Positions 19,169 to 27,626 of a stretch of 64,000 nt of DNA are shown piece by piece; the stretch's first letter is position 1; each line of letters begins with the position of its first letter. Below the pieces are notes generated by a model. That model was not told the DNA's origin and searched no databases. It saw nothing but the letters and a program-made list of their open reading frames with translations. Source of the DNA: Pseudobutyrivibrio ruminis AD2017 (GTDB lineage Bacteria; Bacillota; Clostridia; Lachnospirales; Lachnospiraceae); contig NZ_KE384162.1 in the NCBI RefSeq assembly GCF_000424305.1, positions 248,001 through 312,000 of the forward strand, read 5' to 3'. Position numbers and translations under genes: made by a program.

Positions 19169-20428
19169 ATGGACGATTTATTTGATAAAAATTTTTATAT
19201 AGATACGTATAAACCAGAAAGTAAAGGCGTTCGAATGTATAAAACCTTTGCTATGTTTAGATTCATATTTATTATTTATACATTATCATTTGAATTTTTA
19301 GTATATTTTTGGTTACTAAAGAAAAATATATTTCAGAAATACTTAGAGCCTCAAGCTTATCTATTGGTAGGTCTTTCAGTGCTATTTATTTGCCTAATAG
19401 TATATGTCATAATCGATAATCTAGCTTTTAAAAAGAAACTTATAGAGTCATCTTCAGAAGTAAATTTTGATTATTATTTCTATACTTATAAAAAATCAGG
19501 CAAAAAGAATCAAAATAATACTATAACAGCAATAGCTTGCGCATTAGCCGAAATGGGGGACAAACATGGATGTCAAAAGGTTTTATCTTTATTACCTGTG
19601 GAATATAAACCAACGATTCTAAGTGACTTAAAGGATTGGTTAAAATCAGAAGAAGCAAGCTTTGACAATCCTTTGTTACACAATACTAAACGATTTATAT
19701 TAAGAGCAATAATCTTTCCTATCATTTTTTTAATTATAGCAGCAGGGCTTTTGGCGTCTTGCGTAGACTATACACTCCTTATTGGCTATGGTAGTAACAA
19801 GACCTGTATTATGCACTTTGGCATGCTTCAATGTGGTGCCTGGCTATACCTAACAATTTTTTGCATCCTTTTAATCTTTTATTATATCAATAGAAATAGA
19901 ATGTTCCTATTAATAGATGGTTTTAAAGAGTATGCAAAAAGTATGACACTTGTTGCCATATTTATTTTACTTTTATACATAAGTGTTAATCCCGCTGTAA
20001 ATTATGCATCCACATCCGATGAGACTGATACAACTTCTGATAAAATTTTATCTTCAAATGAAGCTAAAGATGAAGAAGAACTATGGAGTGAACATCCAGA
20101 TGATACAGAGGTTTTGCTTAAAATGGTGATTCTTTGCGATTGGTTGCAAAAACGTGGAATTATTGGTGATTTTCATGTTTTAATAGAGCACGATGAAAAT
20201 GGTATTGCTATGGCAACTGTTTCGAAGGATGATAATTACGCATATGTTTTACACGAAAATGGTTTTAAATCTGATTCTAATGATTGTAAATGCTTAGAGT
20301 TTATACTTAAAGCTGAGCCACTGGATGCTAAGGGGAAATCACTAGGCCCTGAAAAAGAAAAGCTTATTGGATATTATTTGGTAAAATATGATACTGATGA
20401 GGTGTTTGAAGAACTTAAAGCATACTAG
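19169..20428 (+). CDS. Uncharacterised multi-pass membrane protein
   Basis: This 419-residue protein shows about five hydrophobic segments: two near residues 25-90, two in the middle (about 175-245) and one near 270-290. A cytosolic or external carboxy-terminal domain of about 130 acidic residues follows, starting with a Ser/Thr/Asp-rich linker. No family or catalytic motif is recognised. I chose the ATG at 19169 (MDDLFDKN), preceded by AAGGAATTGG; an upstream TTG is in frame but has no site. A structured RNA and terminator lie downstream. Confidence 0.65.
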   Translation: MDDLFDKNFYIDTYKPESKGVRMYKTFAMFRFIFIIYTLSFEFLVYFWLLKKNIFQKYLEPQAYLLVGLSVLFICLIVYVIIDNLAFKKKLIESSSEVNFDYYFYTYKKSGKKNQNNTITAIACALAEMGDKHGCQKVLSLLPVEYKPTILSDLKDWLKSEEASFDNPLLHNTKRFILRAIIFPIIFLIIAAGLLASCVDYTLLIGYGSNKTCIMHFGMLQCGAWLYLTIFCILLIFYYINRNRMFLLIDGFKEYAKSMTLVAIFILLLYISVNPAVNYASTSDETDTTSDKILSSNEAKDEEELWSEHPDDTEVLLKMVILCDWLQKRGIIGDFHVLIEHDENGIAMATVSKDDNYAYVLHENGFKSDSNDCKCLEFILKAEPLDAKGKSLGPEKEKLIGYYLVKYDTDEVFEELKAY

Positions 20429-20485
20429 TAAAATTATTTAAATTTCACTCAATCTTCACATAGGATGCAGTTAAATTTCAAATAC

Positions 20486-20543
20486 AGGGAGTAATATAAC
20501 ATCATCGCAGAAGCGATAAACTTTTTCATATATCATTCTCCCT
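20486..20543 (+). ncRNA. Putative structured RNA ahead of a terminator
   Basis: AGGGAG (20486-20491) pairs with CTCCCT (20538-20543). Inside it, ATATA (20494-20498) pairs with TATAT (20529-20533), and a 5-bp hairpin ATCGC-AGAA-GCGAT occupies 20504-20517. A rho-independent terminator follows after seven bases. It could be a small RNA, the 3' end of the upstream mRNA, or a leader attenuating the macro-domain gene. I cannot match it to a known riboswitch class. Confidence 0.45.
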
Positions 20544-20550
20544 TTAAAAG

Positions 20551-20573
20551 GCGGCTATCGGGGCCGCTTTTTT
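20551..20573 (+). terminator. Rho-independent terminator
   Basis: GCGGC (20551-20555) pairs with GCCGC (20563-20567), followed by six T. It lies about 120 bases after the membrane protein gene and 100 bases before the macro-domain gene. Confidence 0.85.
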
Positions 20574-20673
20574 GTTGCTTTATTCATAGTCTAAACATAT
20601 TTTTGTAAAAAATTAATTATATAATATGCAATAAAGAACCTGTAGGATTCATATATCTCAAAGAGGAAATGCC

Positions 20674-21126
20674 ATGATTTTAAAAGAATATGATGGTGAT
20701 TTATTTCATATTAACGATCGTGATACATATTATGCACAGGGTATTTCTGCGGATTTTGTCATGAAAAAGGGTATTTCTGTAAAATTTAATATGACATACA
20801 ATACAAAAGAACGTCTTGTTGCGAAATATGGTAACTACCTTAATAAATGGGATTCTACAAATGATAATTCGCAAGGATTTTGCATTCTTGAAGATAAAGT
20901 TTTAAATCTTGTTATTAAGCGCAATTATCGAGATGAACCAACACTTCTTTCGGTTAGTATGGCTTTTTTTGAAATGCGAAGATTGATAATATCAAATAAT
21001 ATTAAACTAGTATCTATGCAGAAGATTGGTTGTGGGCTAGAAGGCTTAAATTGGGAAGATGTGAAAAGGCAGCTTGAGATTGCTTTAGAGGACACAGATG
21101 TGACAATAAAAGTTTATAAGACTTAA
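20674..21126 (+). CDS. Macro domain protein (ADP-ribose binding)
   Basis: The 150-residue protein is a single macro-like domain similar to the TARG1/ALC1-like group: it starts with a GDLF element, has AQGISADFVMKKGIS and ends with KIGCGLEGLNWEDVKRQL. Such domains bind ADP-ribose, and some remove it from proteins or DNA. An antitoxin role (DarG type) needs a DarT partner, and none is adjacent. GAGGAAA precedes the ATG. The gene stands alone after a terminator. Confidence 0.78.
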   Translation: MILKEYDGDLFHINDRDTYYAQGISADFVMKKGISVKFNMTYNTKERLVAKYGNYLNKWDSTNDNSQGFCILEDKVLNLVIKRNYRDEPTLLSVSMAFFEMRRLIISNNIKLVSMQKIGCGLEGLNWEDVKRQLEIALEDTDVTIKVYKT

Positions 21127-21157
21127 TTTTATATATGCCTAATATCGCTAATTTGTA

Positions 21158-21186
21158 TTGACTCCCGTTGGAAACCGTGATATATT
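21158..21186 (+). promoter_or_regulatory. Promoter of a small gene
   Basis: TTGACT (21158-21163) and TATATT (21181-21186) are 17 bp apart, 58 bases before the ATG of the 57-residue gene. Confidence 0.6.
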
Positions 21187-21244
21187 ATTAGAGTTTCTGA
21201 AAGATATTTAAATTTATAACGTAATACTCAAGTGGAGGAGTCGA

Positions 21245-21418
21245 ATGAGAATAAAAGATTTTATTGAGGAATTAAGAAGATATGATCAGGACATAGAGCT
21301 TGTAATTGATGTTGATGGAGATTTTATTACACCATCTATGAGCAGAGAAGTTGTTCATTTTAAACATGATTACTCAGGTACTTCTTTTAAGGATTTAGCG
21401 ATTGTTCTTTCAAAATAA
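21245..21418 (+). CDS. Small uncharacterised protein, 57 residues
   Basis: A complete expression unit surrounds this short frame: a promoter, GGAGG at 21235-21239, the ATG at 21245 and a terminator right after the stop. The product begins MRIKDFIEELRRYDQDIELV and contains DVDGDFITPSM. The start resembles the widespread small-protein pattern (VKELIEELKKLDPD...) seen near mobile genes and of unknown function. It is acidic, with no membrane segment. Confidence 0.7.
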   Translation: MRIKDFIEELRRYDQDIELVIDVDGDFITPSMSREVVHFKHDYSGTSFKDLAIVLSK

Positions 21419-21424
21419 ATCATT

Positions 21425-21453
21425 AGCTAGAGATTTTTTTCTCTAGCTTTTTT
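21425..21453 (+). terminator. Terminator of the small gene
   Basis: AGCTAGAG (21425-21432) and CTCTAGCT (21441-21448) form a perfect 8-bp stem followed by a run of T. Confidence 0.88.
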
Positions 21454-21553
21454 ATTGTTTAAATAAAAACAGTAATTTTAAGCTTTATTTATTAAGCCAG
21501 AAGAATTAGAATATATAAAGTTTATAAATATGATATTGAGGATATATTGATTT

Positions 21554-21979
21554 ATGGAAAGCTTTTTATATGGAATTTTAGATTTTATAAATTATGTTCA
21601 TACTTATATTTTGAGTTGGAATGATGCTTATGAAGCTAATTTCACAGATAAGGATTTACATTTTCTAGTAATAGGATGTCTTGGTATGGCGTTAATATTT
21701 ATAGTTCAACCTTTATTTACATTATTGGCCAAGACAAATCATGTACTTGTTATTAGCTGGATTTATGTGTTTACACTGATTTTACTTCTTACATTTGCAA
21801 TAGAAATAGAACAGAAGATTACAAAAAGCGGTGTCATGGATTTCGCAGACATTGTTTTTGGAATATGGGGCTTTATGCTTATGTTTTTTGTGTATGCTCT
21901 TATTCGTGCAGTACTAATAGCAATCTTTCGGTTTATTTTTAAAAGAGAAAAAAAGAATAAGATGCGTGAGCAATACTAA
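21554..21979 (+). CDS. Small membrane protein, possibly VanZ-like
   Basis: The 141-residue protein has three to four hydrophobic segments (about 37-58, 68-88, 100-125) and a basic tail. The middle contains AIEIEQ followed by MDFADIVFGIWGF, which recalls the E-Q...D-D-N-G pattern of VanZ-like proteins, but the Asn is missing, so that call is weak. No signal peptide or ribosome binding site stronger than GAGGATATA is seen. It ends at a terminator shared with the converging alcohol dehydrogenase gene. Confidence 0.55.
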   Translation: MESFLYGILDFINYVHTYILSWNDAYEANFTDKDLHFLVIGCLGMALIFIVQPLFTLLAKTNHVLVISWIYVFTLILLLTFAIEIEQKITKSGVMDFADIVFGIWGFMLMFFVYALIRAVLIAIFRFIFKREKKNKMREQY

Positions 21980-21983
21980 TAAA

Positions 21984-22020
21984 AAAGGTAGTGAGTTCTT
22001 TGTTTGAATTCACTACCTTT
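21984..22020. terminator. Bidirectional terminator
   Basis: AAAGGTAGTGA (21984-21994) and TCACTACCTTT (22010-22020) form a perfect 11-bp stem between convergent genes. Confidence 0.85.
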
Positions 22021-22078
22021 AAATATTTTAAATATTAATCATAACTCATAATCTGAGACATTTCATAGGAATCTAAAA

Positions 22079-23296
22079 TTAGAAATCTACTTCTGTGTCG
22101 TAGTAGCAGCACTTAAGAAGCTTTTCCATTTCTTCCTGGCTTGGCTGTCTAGGGTTAGAGCCTGTGCAGGCATCTAAGATAGCGTTTGCAGCTATATCGT
22201 GAAGCCTCTCAAGGAAAACATCCTCTGGTACAAAGCCCTGATCTGCAGGAAGTCCGTCTGGACCATAGTGGTTGATGCTGTGTGGAATGTTAAGGTCATC
22301 GTTCATCTTGCGCAGATAATCAATGAGGAGCTTAACTTTTTCATCATCATTTGAACCGCCAAGGTGCATGTAATCAGCAATAACGCCGTAACGTTTCTTA
22401 GCTACAGGGTCCTTAGCGTTGAATGCGATAACCTTTGGAAGATACATAGCATTTGCAGCACCGTGAATGATGTGAGCACCCAAATCTGCAAAAGCAGCAC
22501 CAGTCTTGTGAGCCATAGAATGTACGATACCAAGAAGAGCATTAGAAAATGCCATTCCTGCAAGACACTGAGCGTCATGCATTTCGTCTCTTGCATTCAT
22601 ATCTTCGTTGTAAGATTTTACAAGAGTGTTCATAATCATTTCGATTGCATGGATTGCAAGTGGGTCTGTGTATGCACAATTTGCTGTAGAAACATAAGCT
22701 TCGATAGCGTGTGTCATAGCATCCATACCTGTGTGAGCAACCAACTTCTTAGGCATTGTGTGTGCAAGCTCTGGATCAACAATTGCTACGTCAGGTGTAA
22801 TCTCGAAATCAGCGATTGGATATTTGATACCCTTTTGATAATCAGTGATGATTGAGAATGCTGTAACCTCTGTAGCTGTTCCTGAAGTAGAAGAGATAGC
22901 ACAGAATTTAGCCTTTGTACGAAGCTTTGGAAGTCCGAAAACCTTGCACATATCTTCAAATGTTGTTTCTGGATATTCGTATTTAATCCACATAGCCTTA
23001 GCAGCATCGATAGGTGAACCACCGCCGATTGCAACAATCCAGTCAGGCTGGAATTTCTGCATTACCTCAGCACCCCTCATAACTGTCTCAACAGATGGAT
23101 CAGGCTCGATACCTTCAAAAAGCTCTATCTCCATTCCAGCTTCTTTTAAATAATCCTCAACCTTCTGTAAAAATCCACCTCTTTTCATGGAACCGCCACC
23201 AGTACAAATGATAGCGCGTTTACCCTCAAATGTTTTTAATGCCTCGAGAGCACCTTTGCCATGATAAATGTCGCGAGGCAAAGTAAATCTTCCCAT
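22079..23296 (-). CDS. Iron-containing alcohol dehydrogenase
   Basis: The 405-residue protein is a group III Fe-dependent alcohol dehydrogenase that reduces aldehydes with NAD(P)H during fermentation. The nucleotide-binding motif GGGSPIDAAK and metal-binding region (HTGMDAMTHAIEAY, then VHSMAHKTGAAF and HIIHGAANA) are intact. The coenzyme and whether it prefers butyraldehyde or acetaldehyde cannot be told. The start has AGGTATTTT upstream on its strand. It is divergent from an esterase gene, with an inverted repeat between them. Confidence 0.92.
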   Translation of the reverse strand: MGRFTLPRDIYHGKGALEALKTFEGKRAIICTGGGSMKRGGFLQKVEDYLKEAGMEIELFEGIEPDPSVETVMRGAEVMQKFQPDWIVAIGGGSPIDAAKAMWIKYEYPETTFEDMCKVFGLPKLRTKAKFCAISSTSGTATEVTAFSIITDYQKGIKYPIADFEITPDVAIVDPELAHTMPKKLVAHTGMDAMTHAIEAYVSTANCAYTDPLAIHAIEMIMNTLVKSYNEDMNARDEMHDAQCLAGMAFSNALLGIVHSMAHKTGAAFADLGAHIIHGAANAMYLPKVIAFNAKDPVAKKRYGVIADYMHLGGSNDDEKVKLLIDYLRKMNDDLNIPHSINHYGPDGLPADQGFVPEDVFLERLHDIAANAILDACTGSNPRQPSQEEMEKLLKCCYYDTEVDF

Positions 23297-23390
23297 AGTA
23301 AAATACCTCCCATTTACAATATTTTTCCTTTATTATATCTAATATTGTATGAATATTCCATAATACTCAATAAATAATAGGAAATGTGGA

Positions 23391-23418
23391 GTTTTCCCTT
23401 TATTTATAAAGGGGAAAC
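23391..23418. promoter_or_regulatory. 28-base inverted repeat between divergent genes
   Basis: GTTTTCCCTTTAT (23391-23403) pairs with ATAAAGGGGAAAC (23406-23418) over 13 bp with one G-T pair. It lies about 95 bases from the alcohol dehydrogenase start and 50 from the esterase start. A two-fold operator is one reading; a hairpin in the esterase 5' region is another. Confidence 0.5.
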
Positions 23419-23466
23419 CATTACAATAAAAACATTAAAGAATTCGGTTAATTAAGGGGGATTTTT

Positions 23467-24231
23467 ATGGCACTTATTCAAGTAAACTATATGTCTAAGG
23501 CGTTGTTTAGACTGGTTCCTGTAAATGTGATTTTACCAGTGGATCGTTTTGATGCAGATAACGATTCATATATAAATGGAAAAGATAAAAAGTATAAGAC
23601 ACTATACCTGCTTCATGGATTATTAGGAAACTACACTGACTGGGTGAGTCAGACACGAATTCAAAGGTGGGCCGAGGAGAATAATCTAGCAGTGGTTATG
23701 CCATCTGGGGATAACGCCTTCTATCTTAATTCCAGAACTCCTTGGAACGATTATGAAACCTTTATTGGTGAGGAACTTGTGGTGGTAACAAGAAAAATGT
23801 TTCCTCTATCTGATAAAAGAGAAGACACCTTCATCGCTGGATTATCAATGGGTGGCTTTGGGGCACTTCGTAATGGAATAGTTTTCTCTAATACCTTTAG
23901 TCATGTAGCAGGCCTTTCAGCAGCTGTACATATTTTTGAAGACACATCTGAAGAAGCTAACATAGGATTATTCGATAATATTAAAGAAGCATCAGAATCT
24001 AACAGGAACCCATGGGTTGCCGTAGATGAAATGCTTTCTAGTGGTCGCAAACTACCAAAGTTTTACATGGCATGTGGTACAAAGGATGATTTGATGCCAG
24101 CCAATATTAAATTTAGAGATTATCTAAAGTCAAAGGGATTAGATGTAACCTGGGATGAAGAGGATTTCGGTCACGACTGGGATTTCTGGGATAGCCAGAT
24201 AAAGAAGGTTTTGGACTGGTTACCATTGTAA
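23467..24231 (+). CDS. Alpha/beta hydrolase esterase (tributyrin esterase / EstA-like)
   Basis: The 254-residue protein belongs to the esterase D/FrmB-like family. The nucleophile elbow is GLSMGGFG, the acid is Asp in CGTKDDLMP and the base His in EDFGHDWDFWD. It has no signal peptide, so it is likely cytosolic. Relatives remove acetyl groups from sugars, or hydrolyse short triglycerides and S-formylglutathione; context does not decide. GGGGG lies about 10 bases before the ATG. Confidence 0.88.
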   Translation: MALIQVNYMSKALFRLVPVNVILPVDRFDADNDSYINGKDKKYKTLYLLHGLLGNYTDWVSQTRIQRWAEENNLAVVMPSGDNAFYLNSRTPWNDYETFIGEELVVVTRKMFPLSDKREDTFIAGLSMGGFGALRNGIVFSNTFSHVAGLSAAVHIFEDTSEEANIGLFDNIKEASESNRNPWVAVDEMLSSGRKLPKFYMACGTKDDLMPANIKFRDYLKSKGLDVTWDEEDFGHDWDFWDSQIKKVLDWLPL

Positions 24232-24369
24232 TAATTATATGAAATCCATGAAATATTCTTAGGATCGGTACTTGGTTTCTTGGCTGTGGCTTTAACAGGC
24301 GGTTTTTAGGTGAATATTTTATGTAAATGATATTAGTGTGGCATAACTCCTAATTTCAATTTGAGGCCA

Positions 24370-24406
24370 TACGTCTAAACAGTTAGGATTCTATAGTTTA
24401 GACGTA
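24370..24406. repeat. Inverted repeat, 11-bp arms
   Basis: TACGTCTAAAC (24370-24380) and GTTTAGACGTA (24396-24406) are perfect arms with a 15-base loop. No T run follows, so it is not an ordinary terminator. Confidence 0.75.
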
Positions 24407-24545
24407 ATAATCCTTAAATACTGATATTAGGAAGGAAATTCGGGATGAGATGATAATCATATTTGGGATTCAGTGTATTAATTTCACCTGAAAAGGAAAA
24501 ATAATAACAAAATAATGCACAATCTGATTGATTTTATTATCTTGC

Positions 24546-24582
24546 TACGTCTGAATTTACAAATTGCTTTATTCGAGACGTA
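24546..24582. repeat. Inverted repeat sharing ACGTCT arms
   Basis: TACGTCT-GAAT (24546-24556) pairs with ATTCGAGACGTA (24571-24582) with a one-base bulge. The outer seven bases repeat those of the hairpin 170 bases upstream. Confidence 0.65.
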
Positions 24583-24606
24583 GACCTATAAAAATTGCTA
24601 TTTGAT

Positions 24607-24732
24607 ATGGATGCAATACGAGAATACAGAAGAAAAGAAATGATGGGCAATACATTCAGAAAAGTAGGAGCATATAAGGGATTATTAGATGCTACAATTT
24701 CAGCACCATTTATAAGGGATGGACAAGAATAA
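24607..24732 (+). pseudogene. Possible gene remnant (41 codons)
   Basis: A short frame (MDAIREYRRKEMMGNTF...) ends at TAA 24732. It has no ribosome binding site and no promoter. The composition looks protein-like, and I read it as the tail of a decayed gene, with low certainty. It may instead be a chance frame. Confidence 0.3.
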
Positions 24733-24786
24733 TTCATAGACTGGTAGTAGTTTATTATTTCAAAGGTAGGAAGAGTAAGAATTATT

Positions 24787-25194
24787 ATGAAAAGAGAGTT
24801 AGGAATAGCACGATGTGGATTGGCATGTTGCTTGTGCAGCGAAAATGTTCATTGTAGTGGATGCAATTCAGGCGATTGCCCGGATAAAGATTGGTGTGAT
24901 AACAGAAAATGTTCATTAGAAAAAGGAATAGAGCACTGTTTCGAGTGTGATGATGAATGTAAAAAAGGATTGCTGGCAAAGATTAAACCTTATGGATTTA
25001 CATTATTTATAAAAAGATATGGTGAAAGCGAATTATTAGATTGCTTAGAACGAAATGAAAAATCAGGAATCATTTATCATAGAGAAGGTATAAATGGAGA
25101 CTATGATGATTTTGATGATGTAGAAAAGTTAATAAATTTCATTAAGACAGGAAAAAATTATATTCCGCAGATTGAGGATAAGGGAGAAGATTGA
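24787..25194 (+). CDS. DUF3795 family cysteine-rich protein
   Basis: The 135-residue protein begins with RCGLACCLCSENVHCSGC and has about a dozen cysteines in its first 65 residues, including CPDKDWC and CFECDDEC. This is the DUF3795 pattern and suggests zinc or iron-sulfur binding. Function is unknown. The last part is a short helical domain. It is followed closely by a small membrane protein gene. Confidence 0.8.
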   Translation: MKRELGIARCGLACCLCSENVHCSGCNSGDCPDKDWCDNRKCSLEKGIEHCFECDDECKKGLLAKIKPYGFTLFIKRYGESELLDCLERNEKSGIIYHREGINGDYDDFDDVEKLINFIKTGKNYIPQIEDKGED

Positions 25195-25207
25195 AAGGAT
25201 GAATAAG

Positions 25208-25486
25208 ATGAATAAAAAAACATTAGCAGTGGCATTGGAGCTAATCCCAATAATATCAGCTCCACTTGCAATTATATCTATTTTTTCAAATATAGATTCA
25301 CAAATAATTAGAAGCCTTATTGGTGCATTTACTTTGCTAGCCCTTTTCGGATTTGTATTTTTCTTTATAGGTAGAAAGATTGCGAAAGAAGAAAAAATAG
25401 TTAAAGTGCTAAGCATATTGGATATACTTGCTACAGTGGCGATTATCATATTATATGCCCTTGTTTTTATTGCACTAGGATCATAA
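25208..25486 (+). CDS. Small three-helix membrane protein
   Basis: The 92-residue product is almost entirely hydrophobic, with three segments (about 8-24, 34-56, 68-91). No family is recognised. I chose ATG 25208 since AAAGGA lies eight bases upstream; another ATG nine bases earlier is possible. It starts 13 bases after the DUF3795 gene and may share its transcript. Confidence 0.6.
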   Translation: MNKKTLAVALELIPIISAPLAIISIFSNIDSQIIRSLIGAFTLLALFGFVFFFIGRKIAKEEKIVKVLSILDILATVAIIILYALVFIALGS

Positions 25487-25516
25487 GGATAGAGGGTCAA
25501 ATTAGGAGATAGGTAA

Positions 25517-26185
25517 ATGAAAAAGTTGTTTAAGTGGTTGGGTATATTTTTAGGCATAATCATCTTCATTTCTATTGTTGCACTTGCAATTTGCGAGATA
25601 AGGACAAGGCTCATGGAGGATGATTATTCAAGCATATATGATAATGAAAAATACCAAACACCAATTAGAATAGAAAATGTTGAAGTCATTACTCAGGACA
25701 TTTCCTGCGGATATGCTGTAATAGAAATGTTTTCAGCTTGGAATGTGGGAGATGTTACTGAAGAATCTCTTTATAATCAATATGGTAAAGTAGTTACATC
25801 AACAGGTAATAAGTTTTGCCAGGAAATGAACAAGCAGTTTCCAGAGTACAAGACTGAAATCCATAAATATTTGAAAAACACTGAATTTATCGATATCATG
25901 TATGACTCCTTGGCTGCTGGAATGCCAGTGCCTTTTGAGTGGGCAGCACTTTACGGCGACCAGTGGACCTTACATTATTCACTAATCGTGGGTGCTGATA
26001 TTCCAAATGATAAAATCACCGTGGCCAATCCATATGGCTATTATGAAGAAATAACAGTGGAAGAGCTACTTGCTAGAACCAGCTTTGAAGCCTACGAAGA
26101 TATGCCATTCTTTATGAAAATGGGATTTGCCATAGGTTTATTTGAGAAAAATACTATTTATTCGGTAAAGGGAAGTAACAATTAA
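25517..26185 (+). CDS. Membrane-anchored C39-like peptidase
   Basis: After a membrane segment (about 9-27), the 222-residue protein has a papain-like C39-type fold: the catalytic Cys in QDISCGYAVIEMF, His in LHYSLIVGAD, and a following Asp/Asn in TVANPYG. It would act outside the membrane. Such stand-alone C39-like proteins are common in Firmicutes and their targets are unknown. No bacteriocin or ABC exporter is nearby, so a leader-peptidase role is unlikely. GGAGATAGG precedes the ATG. Confidence 0.78.
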   Translation: MKKLFKWLGIFLGIIIFISIVALAICEIRTRLMEDDYSSIYDNEKYQTPIRIENVEVITQDISCGYAVIEMFSAWNVGDVTEESLYNQYGKVVTSTGNKFCQEMNKQFPEYKTEIHKYLKNTEFIDIMYDSLAAGMPVPFEWAALYGDQWTLHYSLIVGADIPNDKITVANPYGYYEEITVEELLARTSFEAYEDMPFFMKMGFAIGLFEKNTIYSVKGSNN

Positions 26186-26188
26186 TTT

Positions 26189-26716
26189 ATGTATTTAATT
26201 TCAGCATATTTTGATAAAAACACAACTGAACAGCTACAGAAATATATAGACAGAATTGCTGCGGTAACAGGTAATAGTTTCATGGTCGATAATCAAGTTC
26301 CACCGCATCTTACACTGGCAGCAATTGAGGCTAGAAGTGTGGATGTTCTTGTCCCTGCATTTGAATCATTACATGATAAATTACAGCAAGGCGATATTTC
26401 AATAATTACCGTAGGCCAATTTATGCCAAAGGTAATTTATGCGGCACCTTATATTAATCAATATTTGTTTGAATTGAATAGATGCATCTGCGATGCCTAT
26501 GCCGATGTTCCAGAAACTACCATCAGCAAATATTATAGGCCTCTATCATGGCTTCCGCATATTACACTTGGAAAGACATTGAATAGCCTGCAAATGAATG
26601 AAGCTGTTAAGGCTATGCAGGATTTTAAAAGCATCGACGCAAAAATTGTTCGCATTGGATTAGCGAAGGTTAATCCCCACGCAGATGTGAGCATCATTGA
26701 TTTAAAGGGGAATTAA
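26189..26716 (+). CDS. 2'-5' RNA ligase / 2H phosphoesterase family protein
   Basis: The 175-residue protein has both HxT motifs of the 2H superfamily, PPHLTLAA (about residue 48) and LPHITLGK (about 127), at the expected spacing. It likely hydrolyses cyclic phosphate or 2'-5' linkages, though ligase activity is known for relatives in vitro. It starts three bases after the C39-like peptidase gene and ends two bases before the next hydrolase gene, so these form a small operon. Confidence 0.85.
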   Translation: MYLISAYFDKNTTEQLQKYIDRIAAVTGNSFMVDNQVPPHLTLAAIEARSVDVLVPAFESLHDKLQQGDISIITVGQFMPKVIYAAPYINQYLFELNRCICDAYADVPETTISKYYRPLSWLPHITLGKTLNSLQMNEAVKAMQDFKSIDAKIVRIGLAKVNPHADVSIIDLKGN

Positions 26717-26718
26717 TT

Positions 26719-27516
26719 ATGCAAAAAAATGGATGTGTGAGGGTTGGGGATACTGATATGTATTACGTGGCCTTCGGAGAGGGAAAAAAGAATCTAGTAG
26801 TTTTACCTGGGCTTTCAGATGGCCTGTGGACTGTTAAAGGCAAAGCCTGGCTTTTGGCTGGTTCTTATAAAAAATTTTTCAATGATTATACCGTTTACAT
26901 GTTTAGCAGAAAAAATCTTATACCGGAGGGCTATTCCATTGAAGATATGGCAAATGATCAGGCTATAGCTATGCAGAATCTTGGTATAGAAAAAGCGATA
27001 GTTATGGGCGTATCCCAGGGTGGCATGATAGCGCAATATTTGGCTGCGAGCCACGGTGAGCTTGTTGAAAAATTAGTCCTTGTAGTAACAGCGCCTTATG
27101 CTAACGACACTATAAAAAACGTTGTTATAAAATGGATTGAAATGACAAAAACCGCTTCTCACACAGATTTAATGCTTGATACAGCAGAAAAGGTTTACAC
27201 TAAAAGCTTCAACGAAAAGAATAAAAAATATCTTCCTATGCTAGCTAGATTTACCAAGCCACATAACTATGACAGGTTTTGCAAAAACGCATATGCGATA
27301 TTAAATTTTGATGCAAGACCAATACTTTCAAAGATAAAATGTCCTACATGCATTATGTCTGGTAACTGCGACAACACTGTTGGTAATGATGCTCCCTACG
27401 AATTAAATGAAGGAATTGTTGGAAGTGAAGTACTTATTTTTGATGGATTTGGGCATGGATTATTTGAAGAGGATAAGGATTTTTATAATAAGGTATTAGA
27501 ATATTGCAATAGATAG
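26719..27516 (+). CDS. Alpha/beta fold hydrolase
   Basis: The 265-residue protein has the nucleophile elbow GVSQGGM, a late Asp in GNCDNTV and a His in FGHGLFEE. It is a cytosolic serine hydrolase of unknown substrate, similar in layout to small-molecule esterases. It is the last gene of the 25.5-27.5 kb unit. Confidence 0.82.
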   Translation: MQKNGCVRVGDTDMYYVAFGEGKKNLVVLPGLSDGLWTVKGKAWLLAGSYKKFFNDYTVYMFSRKNLIPEGYSIEDMANDQAIAMQNLGIEKAIVMGVSQGGMIAQYLAASHGELVEKLVLVVTAPYANDTIKNVVIKWIEMTKTASHTDLMLDTAEKVYTKSFNEKNKKYLPMLARFTKPHNYDRFCKNAYAILNFDARPILSKIKCPTCIMSGNCDNTVGNDAPYELNEGIVGSEVLIFDGFGHGLFEEDKDFYNKVLEYCNR

Positions 27517-27626
27517 GCACAAGATGGTTGATTTAATAAAAGGTGCATAGACCGTCAATAATAATAGACAACATGTGAAAGATTGTATATGATATAAATA
27601 TAAAATTTTCATAAAGGGGAAGAGCA

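Larger units (their letters stand above)
24232..24786. other. Long non-coding gap with two hairpins and a possible gene remnant
   Basis: This 555-base stretch holds no convincing intact gene. A 41-codon frame at 24607-24732 lacks a ribosome binding site and may be a remnant. Two inverted repeats share ACGTCT/AGACGT arms (listed separately). The motif GTGTGGCATAACT at 24346-24358 has a near copy at 30418-30430. Confidence 0.6.

Noticed and set aside
22364-22855. A long frame antisense to the alcohol dehydrogenase
   Set aside because: It is the mirror of a well-conserved gene; its Cys/His/Ser-rich content is typical of antisense frames.
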